Assembly (NCBI RefSeq): GCF_001403615.1 | Contig: NZ_LN879454.1 | Location: 506,216 to 570,215 of the forward strand | Length of the DNA: 64,000 nt | Reading direction: 5' to 3' | From: Desnuesiella massiliensis | GTDB taxonomy: Bacteria; Bacillota; Clostridia; Clostridiales; Clostridiaceae | Shown here: piece after piece, positions 1 to 8,895 of the stretch | Numbering within the stretch: position 1 is the first letter of the stretch | Layout of the letters: the number at the start of each line of letters is the position of its first letter | Notes under the pieces: model-generated | What the model was told of the DNA's origin: nothing | Seen by the model: the letters and a program-made list of their open reading frames with translations, nothing else | The model's database searches: none | Position numbers and translations under genes: made by a program

Positions 1-1506
1 TAAACATTTTGCATAGTTTATGGTTTTAATTACACTTCTGTTTAAACCACCCACAGGTACTATAAAATGTTTAACTAGGTCCTTATCAATCTCAGGGAAT
101 TTATTTCCTTCCATGGTTAGTTGTTCAGCAGTGGTATCGTAGTGTCTTTTAATTTTTTTCATTATAAACACCCCTAGAGGAATTAGTATAAACACCATCC
201 AAGCTCCGTGGACAAACTTATTTACTCCTATAACCACTGTAGCAATCAAAGTGATAAAGGCTCCGAAACCATTTATAAAGGCCTTATGTCTCCAACCAGC
301 TTCTTTACTCCTTATCCATTTCATTACCATGCCTGTTTGAGATAAAGTAAAGGACATAAATACGCCTACAGCATATAGCGGCAATAGAAAGTGACTTTCC
401 CCATTAAATATTATAACTAATAGGGAAGCTAATAAGGCTAATGCTAGTATACCGTTAGAATAACTTAGTCTATCTCCACGCTTTGTAAACTGCCTTGGAG
501 CGTAACCATCTCTGGCTATAAAGGATAGCAATAGGGGTAAATCCGAAAAGGCAGTATTAGCAGCCATTATCAAAATTAAAGTAGTAGCTATTTGCATAAG
601 ATAAAACATTAAGCTGCTTTTTCCAAAAACCATTTCCGCAATTTGAGACACTACTGTTTTTTCAAGGTTTGGCACTGCATGATAAATAGTAGAGAGATAG
701 GATACACCGCCAAAAATTATTACTACTATTAAAAACAATAACCCTAAAACAATCTTAGCATTTTTAGGAGCAGGGGCTTTAAAATTAGCCACTCCATCAC
801 TTATGGCTTCAATACCTGTTAAAGCAGTACAACCTGCAGAGAAGGCTTTTAAAAATAGTATTATTGTTAAATCTCCATAAACCTCTGGCATACCTACTGG
901 AGGTTGTGGTACATAACCAAGAAAAAGGTATTTAATAATACCAATAGCTATCATAATTATGGTAATAAATATGAAAAAATAAGTAGGTATGCTAAAGATT
1001 CTTGCAGATTCTCTAACACCCCTTAGATTTCCTAAGGTCATCATTATTATTATGAGTACTGTTAAAGTTACTCTATGGGGTAATAACGCAGGCACAGCGG
1101 ATATTATAGCTGCAGAGCCCGCGCAGGAACTTACCGCTACAGTTAAAACATAGTCTATGGTTAGAGCTGATCCTGCTACAAGGCTTGGAAGCTCGCCTAA
1201 ATTTTCTTTAGACACCATGTAGGAGCCTCCGCCCTTAGGATAACTATTTATGGTCTGCCTATAGGAAAATATTAATATGCTTAATAAAACTAAGATAGAT
1301 ATAGTAACATAAAATAAGGATTGATAGGCTAGCAAGCCCATTATGGGGATTAAAACCCATAGTATTTCTTCGCAAGCGTAGGCTACAGAAGAAATAGCAT
1401 CACTAGATAATATCGCTAAACCTTTAAAGATACCAAATTTTTCATGATGTAACTGGGAGGATTTCAAAGGTTCACCAATAAGCAATTTTTTTATTTTATA
1501 AAACAT
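1..1506 (-). CDS. APC-superfamily permease, KimA/YdaO type (3' end outside window)
   Basis: This is an integral membrane transporter of the amino acid-polyamine-organocation superfamily, most like the KimA (YdaO) potassium importers. The 502 codons present begin at an ATG (1504-1506) and run off the left edge; the family is usually about 600 residues. Near the N-terminus the motif LSSDAISSVAYACEEIL matches the first helix of KimA-type proteins. About twelve hydrophobic segments follow, then a soluble C-terminal part begins (HFIVPVGGLNRSV), which resembles the universal-stress-like domain of KimA. The substrate, K+ or an amino acid, cannot be fixed from sequence. I looked for a c-di-AMP (ydaO) riboswitch in the leader and saw none of its conserved blocks. 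The gene is divergent from the EAL protein. Confidence 0.78.
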   Translation of the reverse strand, partial: MFYKIKKLLIGEPLKSSQLHHEKFGIFKGLAILSSDAISSVAYACEEILWVLIPIMGLLAYQSLFYVTISILVLLSILIFSYRQTINSYPKGGGSYMVSKENLGELPSLVAGSALTIDYVLTVAVSSCAGSAAIISAVPALLPHRVTLTVLIIIMMTLGNLRGVRESARIFSIPTYFFIFITIIMIAIGIIKYLFLGYVPQPPVGMPEVYGDLTIILFLKAFSAGCTALTGIEAISDGVANFKAPAPKNAKIVLGLLFLIVVIIFGGVSYLSTIYHAVPNLEKTVVSQIAEMVFGKSSLMFYLMQIATTLILIMAANTAFSDLPLLLSFIARDGYAPRQFTKRGDRLSYSNGILALALLASLLVIIFNGESHFLLPLYAVGVFMSFTLSQTGMVMKWIRSKEAGWRHKAFINGFGAFITLIATVVIGVNKFVHGAWMVFILIPLGVFIMKKIKRHYDTTAEQLTMEGNKFPEIDKDLVKHFIVPVGGLNRSVIKTINYAKCL

Positions 1507-1957
1507 AATTTCACCTCTTTAAGATATAGAAATAGAACAAAAATATTATAGTTATCATTTAAAATAAAGTAAAACCTTATTATAGTATTTACAAAGGCGC
1601 TATGCCATATTCTATGAAATTAGCTAGTTCTATCGAACAATTGCTCGAAAAGCTGCAAAATTATACACGAATAGACAAAACTTAAGGAAAATGAGATCTG
1701 AATGCTAGAGAGTTTTTGTAAAAAACATTAAAAAAGTTTTGTTAAAATATATTTAAAAATATTAAACTAAGTATTTAGAGTATCATATAAGAAGGTTAAT
1801 TAAAAATAAAATATTCTTAACCTTATTTTAACATTTACTCATACTTTGTTAGCTATACTTTATAATATAAGGTTATTTGTAAATTTTTTAGGTATCGCAA
1901 AAAATAGACGAGTAGACTGACTAGTTATTTTTTAGAGATGCCTTATGAGGTGTCACC
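1507..1957. other. Divergent intergenic region (451 bp)
   Basis: This AT-rich spacer separates the divergent permease and EAL-CBS-GGDEF genes. Its right end holds a palindromic repeat of family A (1891-1945). The rest shows no open reading frame and no riboswitch that I recognise. It must carry both promoters, but I could not place them with confidence. Confidence 0.6.
1891..1945. repeat. Dispersed palindromic repeat, family A, copy 1
   Basis: A short imperfect palindrome with outer arms GGTATCGCAAAAAATA and TATTTTTTAGAGATGCC and a centre containing GACTGACTAGT. The same arms recur at 7264-7330, 10507-10571, 28411-28452 and 34800-34960, with a degenerate half at 35557-35580. It ends just before the ribosome binding site of the next gene. 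Confidence 0.8.
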
Positions 1958-3727
1958 ATGAAAATAGAAGAACAAAGTATAAATTTACATACTCTTAAAA
2001 AAATAATAAAAAATAAAAGTATAAGAACCCTATTTCAGCCTATAGTTTCCTTGGTAGATGGGGATGTATTAGGCTATGAAGCCTTAAGCAGAGGACCTAA
2101 GGATAGCAGCTTAGAAAGACCGGATATACTCTTTAAAATGGCTGAAGATTATGGGCTAATATGGGAACTAGAATATCTCTGCAGGATAAAAGCCTTAGAA
2201 AATGCTTCAAAGCAAAAGATATCTAAAATGCTATTTATAAATGTAGATCCTAAGGTAATATATGATGAAAAGTTTAAAAGCGGCTTTACAAGAGAGTTTA
2301 TAACGGAGTATAATCTTAATCCTCAAAATATTATCTTTGAGATTACGGAAAGAACATTAATAGAAGATTATAAAACCTTTAAGAATATTATGGATAATTA
2401 CACTAATCAAGGATACAAGATTGCCCTAGACGATACTGGAGCAGGTTATTCAGGATTAAGGATGATCGCAGAAACCAATCCTCAATATATAAAAATAGAT
2501 ATGGAGCTTATAAGAGATATCGATAAAAAGCCTATAAATCAGGCTTTAGTAAAGGCTCTAAGAGAATTTGCCAATGCTACTAACATGGATATTATAGCAG
2601 AAGGCATCGAAACTATAAATGAATTAAGGACCGTAATAAATTTAGGTGTTAAATATGGACAGGGCTTCTTACTTCAAAGGCCTAGTGAAGAGTTAGGGGA
2701 GATAACTCTAGAGGTGAAAAATATCATGGCTAAATTTCAAAAGCTTGAGCATATGTTAGCCTATTGTAGTTCTAATAATATACCTATAGGTAATTTAGCA
2801 AGAGTAGAAAAGTTCATAAGCCCTGAAAGTCCAAGTAAAATAGCGAATGATATTTTTTCAAATAATGCGTATATTCAAGGAATACCTGTAGCGGATCATG
2901 AAGGCAGCGTAGTGGGCTTAGTTATGAGAAATGGGTTTTATGCTAGGTTGGCTACTCAGTATGGCAATGCGGTTTATATGAATAGAGCAATAAAGCTTCT
3001 TATGAATGGTAATCCACTAAAGGTAGACTATCAAACCCCCTTAGCTCAGGTTTCTAACATCGCTATGAATAGAAAAGATGAAAATCTATATGATTACATT
3101 ATTATAACTAAGGAAGGGAAGTATTATGGAGTTATAACGGTAAAAGAATTATTAGATTATACCACTAAGTTAGAGCTAGATAATGCAAAACATTCCAATC
3201 CACTTACGGGATTACCTGGAAATGTGATTATTGAGGATAGATTGAAGAGGATTATACATGAAAGGCAAGATTGCTATGTAATTTATTATGATTTGGATAA
3301 TTTTAAGGCCTATAATGATGTTTACGGCTTTGAAAATGGAGATAAGATATTGAAGCTTCAAGCTGATATAATACAAGAAAATATATCTGAAGCCGAAACC
3401 AAGTATCATTTTGTTGGACATGTAGGTGGAGATGATTTTATATCTATAATCGCCTGTGAAGGAATAGAGGATATATTAAAAAATATAATTGAAGCCTTTG
3501 ATAGTAAAATAAAAGACTTTTATTCTTATGATGACCTGGCAAGAGGGTGTATAACATCTAATAATCGTAAAGGTGAAGTAGAGTGTTTCCCTATAGTCAG
3601 CATATCTATAGCCGGCACTAATGTTGCTAAACACAAATTTATTTCTAGCGATGACTTGAGTGAATACTTAAGTGAGCTTAAAGGAAGATGCAAGAGAATG
3701 CATGGAAGCTGCTATATAATTGAGTAG
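1958..3727 (+). CDS. EAL-CBS-GGDEF c-di-GMP signalling protein
   Basis: A predicted cytosolic cyclic-di-GMP enzyme of 589 residues with no membrane segment. An EAL phosphodiesterase domain comes first (about residues 15-245). It keeps the catalytic set: YEALSRG, FEITERT, DDTGAGYSGL, IKIDMEL, AEGIET and GQGFLLQRP. A CBS pair (about 255-405) follows as a probable nucleotide-sensing module. A C-terminal GGDEF domain (about 415-589) has the metal site YYDLDNFKAYND but a GGDDF signature instead of GGDEF, so cyclase activity is uncertain. The order EAL-CBS-GGDEF is a known Firmicute architecture. I infer that the main activity is c-di-GMP hydrolysis tuned by the CBS and GGDEF parts. The ATG start follows GAGGTG. 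The gene converges on the downstream chemoreceptor through a long hairpin. Confidence 0.9.
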   Translation: MKIEEQSINLHTLKKIIKNKSIRTLFQPIVSLVDGDVLGYEALSRGPKDSSLERPDILFKMAEDYGLIWELEYLCRIKALENASKQKISKMLFINVDPKVIYDEKFKSGFTREFITEYNLNPQNIIFEITERTLIEDYKTFKNIMDNYTNQGYKIALDDTGAGYSGLRMIAETNPQYIKIDMELIRDIDKKPINQALVKALREFANATNMDIIAEGIETINELRTVINLGVKYGQGFLLQRPSEELGEITLEVKNIMAKFQKLEHMLAYCSSNNIPIGNLARVEKFISPESPSKIANDIFSNNAYIQGIPVADHEGSVVGLVMRNGFYARLATQYGNAVYMNRAIKLLMNGNPLKVDYQTPLAQVSNIAMNRKDENLYDYIIITKEGKYYGVITVKELLDYTTKLELDNAKHSNPLTGLPGNVIIEDRLKRIIHERQDCYVIYYDLDNFKAYNDVYGFENGDKILKLQADIIQENISEAETKYHFVGHVGGDDFISIIACEGIEDILKNIIEAFDSKIKDFYSYDDLARGCITSNNRKGEVECFPIVSISIAGTNVAKHKFISSDDLSEYLSELKGRCKRMHGSCYIIE

Positions 3728-3732
3728 ATGTG

Positions 3733-3782
3733 CCAAGGGGACGTTTCCATTGTCATAGGTGGCAATGGAAACGTCCCCTTGG
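3733..3782. terminator. Perfect 20-bp stem between convergent genes
   Basis: Arms 3733-3752 and 3763-3782 are perfect reverse complements over 20 bp, beginning CCAAGGGGACGTTTCC, with a 10-nt loop. It sits between two convergent genes and would work on either strand. It lacks a T-tract, so it may be a repeat element that also blocks read-through. The GGGGACGTTT core also occurs at 8887-8896 beside the first insertion sequence. Confidence 0.7.
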
Positions 3783-3800
3783 ATCGTTCCCTTGAACTGT

Positions 3801-5933
3801 TTAAAACTCAAATTTGTCTACTACATCCTTTAATTTATGAGCATTTTCATTTAGCACCTGCGCTAATTGATACATTTCATTATTGGACATAGATTGAGTA
3901 TCAATGGAAGCAGTAACTTCCTCCGTAGAAGCAGTATTTCTTTGAGATATTTCTGCAATGGTATTTATGTATTTATTTAGTATGTCCTTGCCAGTATCTA
4001 TAAGCTTAATAGATTTTGTGGCATCTTCCATAGCTTCTGTTATATGAGTTATAGAATTCTTTATGGAATCAAAGGATTCTATGGTTTTATTAACTTGGTC
4101 AAGCTCTTCCTTGAAAGCATTTTGCGCTTGGTCTGAAATATTTAAAGTTAATTTTATGGAGCCATTTACATTATCTATTATGCTTTTTATGTCCTTAGAA
4201 GCCTTTTGAGATTGTTCTGCTAATTTCCTTATTTCCTCTGCTACTACAGCGAAGCCTCTCCCGGCCTCTCCAGCTCTAGCTGCCTCAATAGATGCATTTA
4301 AGGATAGTAGATTGGTCTGTTCTGTAATGTCTTGAATCTTCTTTAATATAATAAGAATGTCCTTAGTATTATTATTTAGTTCAGATATGGTTTTTGAAAC
4401 CTCGGACATAGCCTGAGAGTTTGCATAAGAGGTTTTATTTAAATTAGCTATTACTACTTCGTTAGTGGCTATTATCTCCTTAGAATTATCTGTAGCTTTA
4501 TTTGCTTCATTTAATATATCCACAGCACTGCTTAGTTCATAATTGAAGCTTGAGGATATTTCAACGCAGATCATGGCAGTTTCTGTTTGTTCTGAAGATC
4601 CCTTGGCTATGGCACCGGAAGCAGCACCTATTTCTTCAGAGCTGTGAGTTATCTCCTCTGAGATATTAAGAAGGTTCTTAGCTGAGGTATCTGTAGCAAT
4701 AGCCAGCTCTGCTGTGGTAGAGAACATATCTCTTAAGTTTTTTATCATCTCATTGAAATAATTATTTAACTCATTTATTTCGTAAATCTTATTTTCTTTA
4801 CATTTCACTCTGAAATTTCCCTTTGATAGTTCTTTTGTTACATCGATTATTTCACCAATTGGTTTTGTGAATTTGGTGCTGTTTAGTATGGACATAACAA
4901 TAGAAACTCCGAGACAAACAAAAATTATTAATATAGTAAATATCCCAATGGTCTTAGCAGAGGAGGAAAGCTCAGCTTCAGGTACTACAGCAACAAATTT
5001 CCAGCCGCTAAGTTCGGAGGTGGTAAATACTCCAAACATCTTTGTATTTCCATCAGCGAATTTGAAATAATCTTCCTTTTCACTTTTGATTTTTTCTACA
5101 TAGTCCCCTGTAAGCTGAGTTCCTAAAAGCTTAGGGTCTTTGTGGGATATAACATAACCATTTTCATCAACAATATAAATATAACCATTATGACCTATCT
5201 TAGCGTTTTTCAGTGCAGAATTTAATGTTTCAGCTAAAATATTCACCTGAAGTACACCCACTGCCTTATTTAGAGATACATTTTTTAAAACTCTGCTATA
5301 GCTTATTATGGTTTCATCAGTATTTGCAAAAATATTTTTATGTGGGATGCTCCAAGAAGCTGCACCACTATCGGACACGGCCTTTTTATACCAAGCTTCT
5401 TCTTTGACTTTTGCAAGCTTTTCATCAGACATGAAAGTGCCATCGGTATCTAAGTTGAAGTCATAATCATCACTATAAATACGAATGCTTTTAATCAGAT
5501 TTAGATTTCCATAATTTATAATAGCTTTAACATCTTGAAGAATTTCCTGCTTGGCATTAAATCTATCATAGAAGGTTTCGTAATTAGCATAAATTTTAGA
5601 TACTAATTTATTATTAGTAAAAATTTGCATAGAGGTAGACTCTACGGTTTTATTAATTAATTCTATGTAATTTTTATTTTGGTTAAGTATTTGAATAGTT
5701 GAGTTTTTAAAATCTTCGGTTACAGTATTTTTTGTAATTAAAAATATAACTATGCTGGATAATAGCAATGAAAATAGAACAATAGTAGTGGTAGATTTTA
5801 TAAGATTTTTAAATATAGAGTTTTTGCCCTTAAAATAATTCTTTTTACTTTTATTTCTTTTTTCTTTAGTCTCTTTAAATTTACCTTCCTTGGCTATTTT
5901 AGGCTTCTTTAATTTAAATAAAGGCTTGCCCAT
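3801..5933 (-). CDS. Methyl-accepting chemotaxis protein with dCache sensor
   Basis: A membrane chemoreceptor of 710 residues. A long basic N-terminal tail (about 40 residues, rich in K) precedes the first membrane helix (about residues 47-70). An extracellular region of about 250 residues follows, with dCache-like features such as GYIYIVDENGYVISHKD. A second helix (about 330-355) and a HAMP linker lead to a signalling domain whose hairpin tip reads EQTNLLSLNASIEAARAGEA. The dCache type suggests a small ligand such as an amino acid, but the ligand cannot be named. The strong ribosome site AAGGAGGG precedes the ATG. It stands alone, away from any che operon. The unusually basic cytoplasmic leader is the only odd feature. 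Confidence 0.93.
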   Translation of the reverse strand: MGKPLFKLKKPKIAKEGKFKETKEKRNKSKKNYFKGKNSIFKNLIKSTTTIVLFSLLLSSIVIFLITKNTVTEDFKNSTIQILNQNKNYIELINKTVESTSMQIFTNNKLVSKIYANYETFYDRFNAKQEILQDVKAIINYGNLNLIKSIRIYSDDYDFNLDTDGTFMSDEKLAKVKEEAWYKKAVSDSGAASWSIPHKNIFANTDETIISYSRVLKNVSLNKAVGVLQVNILAETLNSALKNAKIGHNGYIYIVDENGYVISHKDPKLLGTQLTGDYVEKIKSEKEDYFKFADGNTKMFGVFTTSELSGWKFVAVVPEAELSSSAKTIGIFTILIIFVCLGVSIVMSILNSTKFTKPIGEIIDVTKELSKGNFRVKCKENKIYEINELNNYFNEMIKNLRDMFSTTAELAIATDTSAKNLLNISEEITHSSEEIGAASGAIAKGSSEQTETAMICVEISSSFNYELSSAVDILNEANKATDNSKEIIATNEVVIANLNKTSYANSQAMSEVSKTISELNNNTKDILIILKKIQDITEQTNLLSLNASIEAARAGEAGRGFAVVAEEIRKLAEQSQKASKDIKSIIDNVNGSIKLTLNISDQAQNAFKEELDQVNKTIESFDSIKNSITHITEAMEDATKSIKLIDTGKDILNKYINTIAEISQRNTASTEEVTASIDTQSMSNNEMYQLAQVLNENAHKLKDVVDKFEF

Positions 5934-6497
5934 ATCTTACCCTCCTTGTGCTTAATAATGAAATCCTTTGCATTATATAAATTATAACAGATTTTTCTTA
6001 TAATTGGTGGCATGGTAGTATTTTCGTAAGATATAACAAATTTTAAAGTCATTTTTCATAAATTATGGCAAAGAGGGATTTTCACTGATAGGTTTAGAAT
6101 ACTGTAAACATGAGAATTATGTGATTTATAAGAGAAAGCTTATAGAATTGTAGATTGAAAATTCATAGCATAGAGCTTGCATAAAGGTAAAAAAAATACC
6201 TAAACCATGATTGCTCATCAGTTTAGGGTTTACAAGAATGACTATGTATAACGCCACGTTATTACCACGTAAATTTAGTATAATGTAATCGTTTAAAATT
6301 GTCAATAAGTTTTGAGTTGATAATATCAAAGAAGTATTGATATTTTATCAATTTATAATCCTGATAGTGAAATAATTGTCTATAGGAATTATCAATTAGA
6401 ATTGGACTATAAACTAAAGTATAATTTAATAGGATATTGCAAATGTTTACAAAATCCGATACTTACTTAACAATGTGGTTGAAGGGATGAAGCTGAG
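5934..6497. other. Divergent intergenic region (564 bp)
   Basis: An AT-rich spacer between the divergent chemoreceptor and activase genes. I found no convincing gene; a 67-codon frame on the minus strand has no ribosome site and no family features. A possible sigma-A promoter for the activase is TTAGAA (6397-6402), a 17-nt spacer and TATAAT (6420-6425). Confidence 0.45.
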
Positions 6498-7259
6498 TTG
6501 AAATATATTGGCATAGATATAGGTTCTACTGCATCTAAGTTAGCAATTTTTGAAGAGAAGAATTTAATTAATACTTCTGTATTTGCAACAGGGTGGAGCA
6601 GTAAAGAAACTGCTAATAACATAAAAGAATATTTAATTAGTAATGGCTATGTTAAGGATAGCTTAGAGGATTGTTTCATTGTGGCTACGGGATATGGAAG
6701 AGTATCTGTACCTTTTGCTAATAAGACTTTAACAGAGATTACTTGTCATGGCATGGGAGCTTATTATCTTTCAAAGGAGGATTGTACTGTCATTGATATA
6801 GGCGGTCAAGATACAAAGGTAATAACCTTAGAGGGAGGAAGAGTAACCTCCTTTACTATGAATGATAAATGTGCCGCAGGTACGGGCAGGTTTTTAGAGA
6901 TGATGGCGAATACCTTAGGCCTGGAGATCATGGAAATGAGTGAACTTTGGAAAAGTGGACAAGGTGTTGTCATAAGCTCTATGTGTACTGTATTTGCAGA
7001 GTCTGAAGTAATAAGCTTAATAGGGCAAGGGGAAAAAAGAGAAAATATTGCTCATGGAGTCATAGAGTCCATATCTGGAAAGGTTAATTCCCTGTGTCAA
7101 AAACATGGCAGGGCAGACAGGTATTTTTTAACCGGGGGCTTATGTGATAATCCTTATATGCTGGAAAGCCTTGAAAAAAGGTTAGGAAAACCGTTAAATA
7201 CAAATAGTTTAGCTAGGTATGCAGGCGCCATAGGTGCGGCATTGATGGGTAAAAAATAA
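6498..7259 (+). CDS. Acyl-CoA dehydratase-type activase (BadF/BadG/HgdC family ATPase)
   Basis: An ATP-dependent one-electron activator of 253 residues, of the kind that injects low-potential electrons into 2-hydroxyacyl-CoA dehydratases and double-cubane proteins. The ASKHA fold shows GIDIGSTASK at the N-terminus, DIGGQDTK in the middle and LTGGLCDNP near the C-terminus. Cys125 (NDKCAAGTG) and Cys163 (SSMCTVFAESEV) match the two cysteines per subunit that hold one [4Fe-4S] cluster between the halves of the homodimer. The start is a TTG at 6498, with a GAAGGG ribosome site. The next gene encodes its likely partner, a double-cubane-type protein. No second dehydratase subunit or CoA-transferase gene is present, so a classical hydroxyacyl-CoA dehydratase is less likely. 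Confidence 0.9.
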   Translation: MKYIGIDIGSTASKLAIFEEKNLINTSVFATGWSSKETANNIKEYLISNGYVKDSLEDCFIVATGYGRVSVPFANKTLTEITCHGMGAYYLSKEDCTVIDIGGQDTKVITLEGGRVTSFTMNDKCAAGTGRFLEMMANTLGLEIMEMSELWKSGQGVVISSMCTVFAESEVISLIGQGEKRENIAHGVIESISGKVNSLCQKHGRADRYFLTGGLCDNPYMLESLEKRLGKPLNTNSLARYAGAIGAALMGKK

Positions 7260-7263
7260 ATTT

Positions 7264-7330
7264 AGACATCGTAAAAAATAACTAGTCAAATATCCGAGTA
7301 GACTGACTAGCTATTTTTTGGAGATGCCTT
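7264..7330. repeat. Dispersed palindromic repeat, family A, copy 2
   Basis: A palindrome lying between the activase and the double-cubane gene, with arms ACATCGTAAAAAATAACTAG and CTAGCTATTTTTTGGAGATG. It occupies most of the 99-bp intercistronic gap. The transcript would fold into a hairpin here, possibly affecting the relative amounts of the two products. Confidence 0.8.
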
Positions 7331-7358
7331 ATATAAAAATATTAGGAGGTATTTACTA

Positions 7359-8618
7359 ATGGCAGATTACAGAGAACTATGGAAAAACTTGAATATGGAT
7401 TTGGAGAAGCATGATGAACTTTGTGCTGTTTTACCAGAACTATATGGAGGAGTGTATTTAACTCAAGAAAATAGGCCAGAGGGCATGAATTACTTTAATT
7501 TCGTAATATCAGAAGTTCATGGATTGAGAGTTCAAGAATTGAATGATCATAAGGCTCAAGGCGGAAAAGTTTTAGGAACTTTCTGTGTGTTCGTGCCAGA
7601 TGAAGTAATATTGGCAGCTAACGCTATTTCCGTTGGATTATGTGCTGGTTCTCAGTTTTGGGTAGAGGATGGGGAAAAACTATTGCCAAGAAATTTATGC
7701 CCTCTTATAAAAGCTGCTGTAGGAGCAAAGGTAAGCGGAACTTGTCCTTACTTCCAATCCTGCGATATGATAGTAGGAGAGACTACTTGTGATGGAAAGA
7801 AAAAGGCTTGGGAAATCCTAAATGAATACGTGCCAGTGCATGTGATGGATTTACCACAAATGAAGAGAAATAAAGACTATAATATGTGGATGGAAGAAAT
7901 AAAGCTATTTATAGAGGAAGTAGAGAAGTTAACCGGAGTTAAGGTTACTGTAGAAGGCTTAAAGAAGGCTATGGAAGTCTGTAATGAGAAGAGAAGGGCC
8001 CTTAAAAGATTATATGATCTTAGAAAGTTTACACCTTCTCCAATAAGTGGACTTGATGCTCTTTTAGTATCGCAAATAGCCTTTTACGATAATCCGGCAA
8101 GATTTACTCAAAAGGTAAATGAATTATGCGATGAATTAGAGCAAAGGATAAAAGTAGAAGCACAAAATAATAAAAAGAGATTAATGATTACAGGAACGCC
8201 TATGGCTCTTCCAAACTGGAAACTTCATCATATAATAGAAAATCTTCCAGCACAAGTGGTAGTAGAAGAAACTTGTACAGGAACTAGATACTTTGAAAAT
8301 GAAGTAAGCACTGAAGGAGAAAGTATAGAAGATCTAATCAAAAACTTAGCTGATAGATATTTAGAAATCAACTGTGCGTGCTTTACTCCAAATGATGGAA
8401 GAATACAAGACATACTAAGATATGTAAAAGAGTATAAAGTGGACGGAGTGGTTTACTCAAATCTTTCCTTCTGCCATACTTACTCTGTAGAATATAAAAA
8501 AGTAGAAGAGGCTTTAAAAGAAGCGGGAATTCCTGTGATAAATATAGAAACTGATTACTCCACAGAGGATGCAGGACAAATAAAAACAAGAATTGAAGCC
8601 TTCCTTGAAATGCTGTAG
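7359..8618 (+). CDS. Double-cubane-cluster-type anaerobic reductase (HgdB-like)
   Basis: A 419-residue member of the 2-hydroxyglutaryl-CoA dehydratase D-component superfamily. It most resembles the single-subunit double-cubane-cluster proteins, which carry an [8Fe-9S] cluster and reduce small molecules after ATP-driven activation. Cysteine motifs that fit cluster binding are GTCPYFQSCD (C129, C135), GETTCDGKKK (C144), EETCTGTRYF (C306), INCACF (C339, C341) and LSFCHTY (C372). It starts at an ATG after TTAGGAGGT. The activase lies immediately upstream, and there is no HgdA-like partner, which favours the double-cubane assignment over a dehydratase. The physiological substrate is not known from sequence. 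A DUF3343 gene follows 12 nt downstream. Confidence 0.87.
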   Translation: MADYRELWKNLNMDLEKHDELCAVLPELYGGVYLTQENRPEGMNYFNFVISEVHGLRVQELNDHKAQGGKVLGTFCVFVPDEVILAANAISVGLCAGSQFWVEDGEKLLPRNLCPLIKAAVGAKVSGTCPYFQSCDMIVGETTCDGKKKAWEILNEYVPVHVMDLPQMKRNKDYNMWMEEIKLFIEEVEKLTGVKVTVEGLKKAMEVCNEKRRALKRLYDLRKFTPSPISGLDALLVSQIAFYDNPARFTQKVNELCDELEQRIKVEAQNNKKRLMITGTPMALPNWKLHHIIENLPAQVVVEETCTGTRYFENEVSTEGESIEDLIKNLADRYLEINCACFTPNDGRIQDILRYVKEYKVDGVVYSNLSFCHTYSVEYKKVEEALKEAGIPVINIETDYSTEDAGQIKTRIEAFLEML

Positions 8619-8630
8619 TGAGTGATTTAA

Positions 8631-8873
8631 ATGATTAAAAACTATATTTTATTTCCCTCTCACAGTAGTGGACTAGCTCTAGAACAACTACTTAAATCAA
8701 GAAAAATAAAATATGTTATAGTTCCTACACCTCGGGAGCTGTCCACTTGCTGTGGCATATCTATAGAGTATGACAAAAAGGATGAAGAAAGTATAAAAAG
8801 TTTGGTGGAGGAAAATGGCATAAGCATATTAGGCTTTCATAGTATAGAAAAAATTTATAAGAGCTTTTATTAG
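8631..8873 (+). CDS. DUF3343 putative Se/S carrier-like protein
   Basis: A small cytosolic protein of 80 residues of the DUF3343 family. The sequence starts with a beta-strand and the motif FPSHSSGLALEQLLK. It contains an adjacent cysteine pair in the motif STCCGISIEY, which family descriptions connect with sulfur or selenium carriage. It begins 12 nt after the double-cubane gene, so translation is probably coupled and the role shared. I infer a part in cluster assembly, thiol protection or sulfur/selenium delivery to the reductase; the sequence alone cannot decide among these. The ribosome site (GTGAGTG) is weak, which also fits coupling. Confidence 0.8.
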   Translation: MIKNYILFPSHSSGLALEQLLKSRKIKYVIVPTPRELSTCCGISIEYDKKDEESIKSLVEENGISILGFHSIEKIYKSFY

Positions 8874-8895
8874 TTTTAAGTGGCAAGGGGACGTT

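Noticed and set aside
1507..1890. A possible c-di-AMP (ydaO) riboswitch upstream of the KimA-like gene
   Set aside because: I looked on the minus strand for the conserved riboswitch blocks and did not find them.
6126..6329. A 67-codon frame on the minus strand in the long spacer before the activase gene
   Set aside because: It has no ribosome site and no family features, and the composition is that of AT-rich spacer.
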